Assembly: GCA_002344625.1 (NCBI GenBank) | Contig: DDUE01000046.1 | Span: 1-17,712 of the forward strand | DNA: 17,712 nucleotides | Source of the DNA: Rhodocyclaceae bacterium UBA2346 | GTDB taxonomy: Bacteria > Pseudomonadota > Gammaproteobacteria > Burkholderiales > Rhodocyclaceae | Reading direction: 5' to 3' | Shown here: in pieces, positions 15,426 to 17,712 of the stretch | Layout: the number at the start of each line of letters is the position of its first letter | How positions within the stretch are numbered: position 1 is the stretch's first letter | Notes under the pieces: model-generated | What the model was told of the DNA's origin: nothing | Seen by the model: only the letters and a program-made list of their open reading frames with translations | The model's database searches: none | Position numbers and translations under genes: made by a program

Positions 15426-15462
15426 GTGGTTTAAGTCGGCGTGATATTCGACGCTTTCATGG

Positions 15463-15768
15463 ATGCAGAAGCGATCGATACAGCGCGGACGACCCGCAGG
15501 AACAACGACCTATGAAGCCTTGCCTGCGCGCGCGTTCGGCGTGGCGGTGCGTGAGGCAAGGACCGTGCAAGGTGTGGCCCAGGAGACCTTGGCGGGCCTG
15601 GCAGGTATCGAGCGTTCGCACATGGGCAAGATCGAGCGGGGCGAGCACATGCCGAACCTGGCGTTGATCCTTCGGATCGCCAACGCGCTGGGGTGCAGCG
15701 CCGCTTCACTGATCGCGACTACCGAATCCCGGTTGGCCGACCAATCGGAATCGGCCGGCCCGAACTGA
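15463..15768 (+). CDS. Xre-family transcriptional regulator
   Basis: Small DNA-binding protein of 101 aa with one helix-turn-helix domain (about residues 25-85): AVREARTVQGVAQETLAGLAG, recognition segment IERSHMGKIERGEHMPNLALI, and the closing helix ILRIANALGCSAASLI. The N-terminal QRGRPAGTTTYEA tail is basic. It is typical of regulators near the integrase end of conjugative elements, where they control excision or transfer genes. No clear ribosome-binding site precedes the ATG. The gene is divergent from the LysR-like gene and converges with the traI remnant. Confidence 0.88.
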   Translation: MQKRSIQRGRPAGTTTYEALPARAFGVAVREARTVQGVAQETLAGLAGIERSHMGKIERGEHMPNLALILRIANALGCSAASLIATTESRLADQSESAGPN

Positions 15769-15801
15769 CGCGCCCCATTTGTCGCCTCCGGCCCATCGAT
15801 C

Positions 15802-16409
15802 TCAAGGGGCCATCACGGATTTGCCGTCGATCAGCTTCAGATACGGATGTTGGCGATGATCTGTGACAGCACATGGGTCGGCTCCTCCAGTAGATAGCCG
15901 TGCAGCCGACGCGACTTGCGCGGCCCGGTCACTTCGCAGGTCCAGATGTTTAATCCGCTGTCCTGCTTGCGATGCAGGTGCAGCCGCTCGAACTGCTTCT
16001 GCACCCATTGCCAATCGGCCAGCTTCTCCTGCTTCGCCAGTGAAGCGACCTGCGGATGTTCTTGAACGTAGCGCTGGAAAACGCCGGGACTGACCAGGTA
16101 CGCGGTGTCAGCCACCGTATGCACCAGCGCCTTCGCATCGTTGAGGATGAGCCGATGGGACTGGAGGCCCTGTCTCAGCCACTCCACGAAGTTTTCACCA
16201 GAGGGCATTGCGCCGCGGGCGTTCTGAAGCGTCGGCGCCGATTCAGGCGCCAATGTCGCAGATGTCGTTGCAGGTGTGGACTCCTCGGTGAGTTCTTCTT
16301 CCGGCGCCAGACTCTGGGGATCATGAGCGTTCAACCGCAAGCGGGCAGCCACGGGTAATGCGGTGCTGGCCCAGTCCGGATTGAAACGGGAAGGCAGGCT
16401 GTACCGACC
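15802..16409 (-). pseudogene. traI: 3' remnant of a MOBH-type relaxase gene (traI), frameshifted
   Basis: The minus-strand frame reads RYSLPSRFNPDWASTALP at its start and later NFVEWLRQGLQSHRLILN, then HTVADTAYLVSPGVFQRYV, the C-terminal TraI_2 domain of relaxases found in integrative conjugative elements. About 190 codons remain, whereas intact proteins exceed 600 aa. Upstream the frame ends at a TAG (16410-16412), and the missing 5' part is replaced by the toxin-antitoxin genes. Near the 3' end the frame reads SQIIANIRI and stops at 15837, while the next frame continues with PYLKLIDGKSVMAP to a stop at 15802, so one base has been lost near 15845. It is broken at both ends and cannot encode a working relaxase. 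Confidence 0.8.
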
Positions 16410-16458
16410 CTACGATGAGTCCTTCTGACCGACCGGAGGCGTGCCATGCTGATCCAGA

Positions 16459-16487
16459 TTGACAGCGTAAGGAAAATTCCTTACCAT
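16459..16487 (+). promoter_or_regulatory. Promoter with embedded operator of the prlF-yhaV operon
   Basis: TTGACA (16459-16464, perfect -35) and TACCAT (16482-16487, -10) are exactly 17 bases apart. Between and overlapping them lies the palindrome GTAAGGAA-AA-TTCCTTAC (16467-16484) with perfect 8-bp arms. A repressor bound there would block RNA polymerase, as expected for autoregulated toxin-antitoxin operons. Transcription would start near 16494, about 20 bases before the antitoxin ATG. Confidence 0.8.
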
Positions 16488-16514
16488 GCGGGCGTTGTCA
16501 TCCCGAGAACTGCC

Positions 16515-16829
16515 ATGCCCGAAATCCATGAAGTCGCGACGCTGACCTCCAAGGGTCAGATCACCCTGCCCAAGCCCATCCGGCAGGCCTTGGGCGTGGA
16601 CACCGGCGGAAAAGTGGCGTTCGACTTGCGCGGGGGCGAAGTCATCGTGACCCGAGCCGACGAACACGAAGACCCGGCGATTGGCGCCTTCCTCGGCTTG
16701 CTGGAGGCGGACATCCGCGCGGGGCGCAACCTCCAGCCGCTGCCGGAGGATCTTGCCCGAGCGATGCTGGCGAACATTGGGCACGCGGTGAACCTCGATG
16801 AAGACATCGAAGGCGAAGTGGAGCTCTGA
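16515..16829 (+). CDS. prlF: Type II antitoxin, PrlF family (AbrB-like)
   Basis: Antitoxin of 104 aa that neutralises the downstream YhaV ribonuclease and probably represses the operon. Residues 1-48 form a swapped-hairpin AbrB DNA-binding domain (VATLTSKGQITLPKPIRQALG, then VAFDLRGGEVIVTRA). The acidic C-terminal half (DPAIGAFLGLLEADI to the end) is the part expected to bind the toxin. The frame opens upstream at an ATG at 16446 with GGAGG before it, but that would place the promoter and operator inside the coding region, so the ATG at 16515 is preferred; it gives the usual family length. Its stop overlaps the toxin start (TGATG). Confidence 0.88.
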   Translation: MPEIHEVATLTSKGQITLPKPIRQALGVDTGGKVAFDLRGGEVIVTRADEHEDPAIGAFLGLLEADIRAGRNLQPLPEDLARAMLANIGHAVNLDEDIEGEVEL

Positions 16830-17296
16830 TGCAGCGGCATGGCTGGACGCTGCTGTTCCACGATGGCGTGGTCGAGCAGTTGCGCAAGCTGCACGTGGCG
16901 GCGCAGCGTGCCGAGCAGAACGACCCAGCGGGATTCGAGGGCAACGCCAACGTCAAGCTGTTCCGGGCGCTGAGCCAGTTGATCCTGGAAGTCGTGCCGA
17001 GCGACCCCGCGCGAGACGAGTTCCGGCAGGGCAATACCCTGGGTGCGGCGTACCGCCACTGGCGGCGCGCGAAGATCGGACGACGCTTCCGTCTGTTCTT
17101 CCGCTACGACTCCAAGGTGAAGGCCATCGTGTACGCCTGGGTCAACGACGAGCAGACCCTGCGATCGGCGGGCAGCAAGTCCGATCCGTATGCGGTGTTC
17201 GAGAAGATGCTGGGGCGAGGCAATCCGCCCGACGATTGGGCGGCCCTGGTCGCGGCAAGCCAAGCGGACTGGGCCGCATCCAAGAAACCAAAATAG
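16829..17296 (+). CDS. yhaV: Type II toxin YhaV (ribonuclease)
   Basis: RelE-superfamily RNase toxin that cleaves mRNA and slows translation when not bound by PrlF. The protein has 155 aa (E. coli YhaV 154) with the family landmarks: GWTLLFHD (5-12), LFRALSQLI (44-52), the core RRFRLFFRYDSK (85-96), WVNDEQTLR (104-112), where E. coli has WMNDENTLR, and YAVFEKMLGRGNPPDDW (121-137). Its ATG overlaps the antitoxin stop by one base, so the two are translationally coupled with the antitoxin first. The pair replaces the 5' part of traI and probably stabilises the element. Confidence 0.92.
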   Translation: MQRHGWTLLFHDGVVEQLRKLHVAAQRAEQNDPAGFEGNANVKLFRALSQLILEVVPSDPARDEFRQGNTLGAAYRHWRRAKIGRRFRLFFRYDSKVKAIVYAWVNDEQTLRSAGSKSDPYAVFEKMLGRGNPPDDWAALVAASQADWAASKKPK

Positions 17297-17318
17297 GCAG
17301 ACACATGAGGTAGTCACG

Positions 17319-17690
17319 ATGAAAGCCTCTCTAAAAATGACGAGGGCGGAGGGCGCCGGCCGAACTCTCGGCCGCGCCTACCGAGCAGCCATGCGTCGAG
17401 AGGCCCATGTCGTGCGGTGGCTGGTTGGCAAGGGCCTGCCGATTTCGGGTGCCAAGGCGATTCTCTGGATCATCAAGCTCGCGGTGATCGGCGTGTTGCT
17501 TTACGTAGCGTTCTGGCTGGCGCTCCTACTGTTGCTTGTCGCCTCCGCGGCTTGGCTGGCTCGTGGCGTGGATCAAACGGAACCAGAAGAGTGGGCAGTC
17601 GGCGATCAGGCGGATCACAAGAAGAGCGTCTTCTATGACCCGATCAACTACAACGACGACCCAGATCCGCGATTCGACGACGATCGCTAG
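17319..17690 (+). CDS. DUF3742 family membrane protein
   Basis: Protein of 123 aa recognisable as the DUF3742 family of integrative conjugative elements; its function is unknown. A basic N-terminal half (GRTLGRAYRAAMRREAHVVR) is followed by a hydrophobic stretch (about 47-82, long enough for one or two membrane passes, KLAVIGVLLYVAFWLALLLL) and an acidic tail ending DPDPRFDDDR. The ATG at 17319 has GAGG about ten bases upstream; the longer frame from 17190 overlaps yhaV and is not coding. It lies 22 bases after yhaV. In related elements it accompanies conjugation genes, so the element here may retain transfer functions beyond the window. Confidence 0.85.
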   Translation: MKASLKMTRAEGAGRTLGRAYRAAMRREAHVVRWLVGKGLPISGAKAILWIIKLAVIGVLLYVAFWLALLLLLVASAAWLARGVDQTEPEEWAVGDQADHKKSVFYDPINYNDDPDPRFDDDR

Positions 17691-17712
17691 GGTCTGTTCA
17701 CAAATGACAAAA
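17691..17712. other. Right window edge, possible insertion-sequence terminus
   Basis: The 22 bases after the DUF3742 stop begin GGTCTGTTCACAAATGAC next to a CTAG. This resembles the terminal inverted repeat of some IS5-like insertion sequences, but too little is visible to decide. Confidence 0.2.

Noticed and set aside
1..17712. CRISPR array or retron-like reverse transcriptase
   Set aside because: No regularly spaced repeats are seen. The only reverse transcriptase has maturase and HNH domains and a matching group II ribozyme around it.

Overview
The window is high-GC DNA that looks like a betaproteobacterium, most likely of the Thauera/Azoarcus group (Rhodocyclaceae). That assignment is an inference from the block yicC / Ser-Thr kinase / PP2C phosphatase / rph / rdgB / hemW and from codon usage; no rRNA is present to confirm it.

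Layout. (1) Positions 1-1362 hold the gene of a P4-type tyrosine integrase on the minus strand that runs off the left edge. With its inverted-repeat upstream region (1363-1570) it marks the right end of a mobile element lying to the left. (2) Positions 1571-9738 are ordinary chromosome: yicC (minus); a tightly packed plus-strand run of Ser/Thr kinase, PP2C phosphatase, rph, rdgB and hemW; then the convergent, translationally coupled pair trmB-sppA (minus). (3) Positions 9874-12615 are a tRNA-Gly(CCC) gene split by a complete 2668-nt group II intron (9913-12580) inserted in the 3' strand of the anticodon stem. (4) Positions 12616-17712 are the left end of an integrative element lodged at the 3' end of that same tRNA gene: a 616-aa IntB13-like integrase, a LysR effector domain without a DNA-binding domain, an Xre regulator, a decayed traI relaxase 3' remnant, a PrlF/YhaV toxin-antitoxin pair and a DUF3742 membrane protein.

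The main discovery is in region 3. The group II intron carries, between its 5' ribozyme domains and its reverse transcriptase/maturase gene, a second, complete and uninterrupted tRNA-Gly(CCC) (10726-10799). It matches the split host tRNA at 66 of 74 positions. All eight differences fall between tRNA nucleotides 25 and 45, around the intron's target site, and the two stem pairs that change do so with compensation. A hairpin loop in the intron (EBS1, 10382-10387) is perfectly complementary to the last six nucleotides of the 5' exon (IBS1, 9907-9912), which include two of the three anticodon bases. The simplest reading is a homing retroelement that breaks a tRNA gene and brings its own recoded replacement copy, comparable to a natural homing-and-rescue element. 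The rescue role and the resistance of the inner copy to insertion are inferences; the sequence relations are directly visible.

The right-hand element then uses the 3' end of the already interrupted tRNA as its attachment site, so one tRNA gene is occupied by two unrelated mobile elements.
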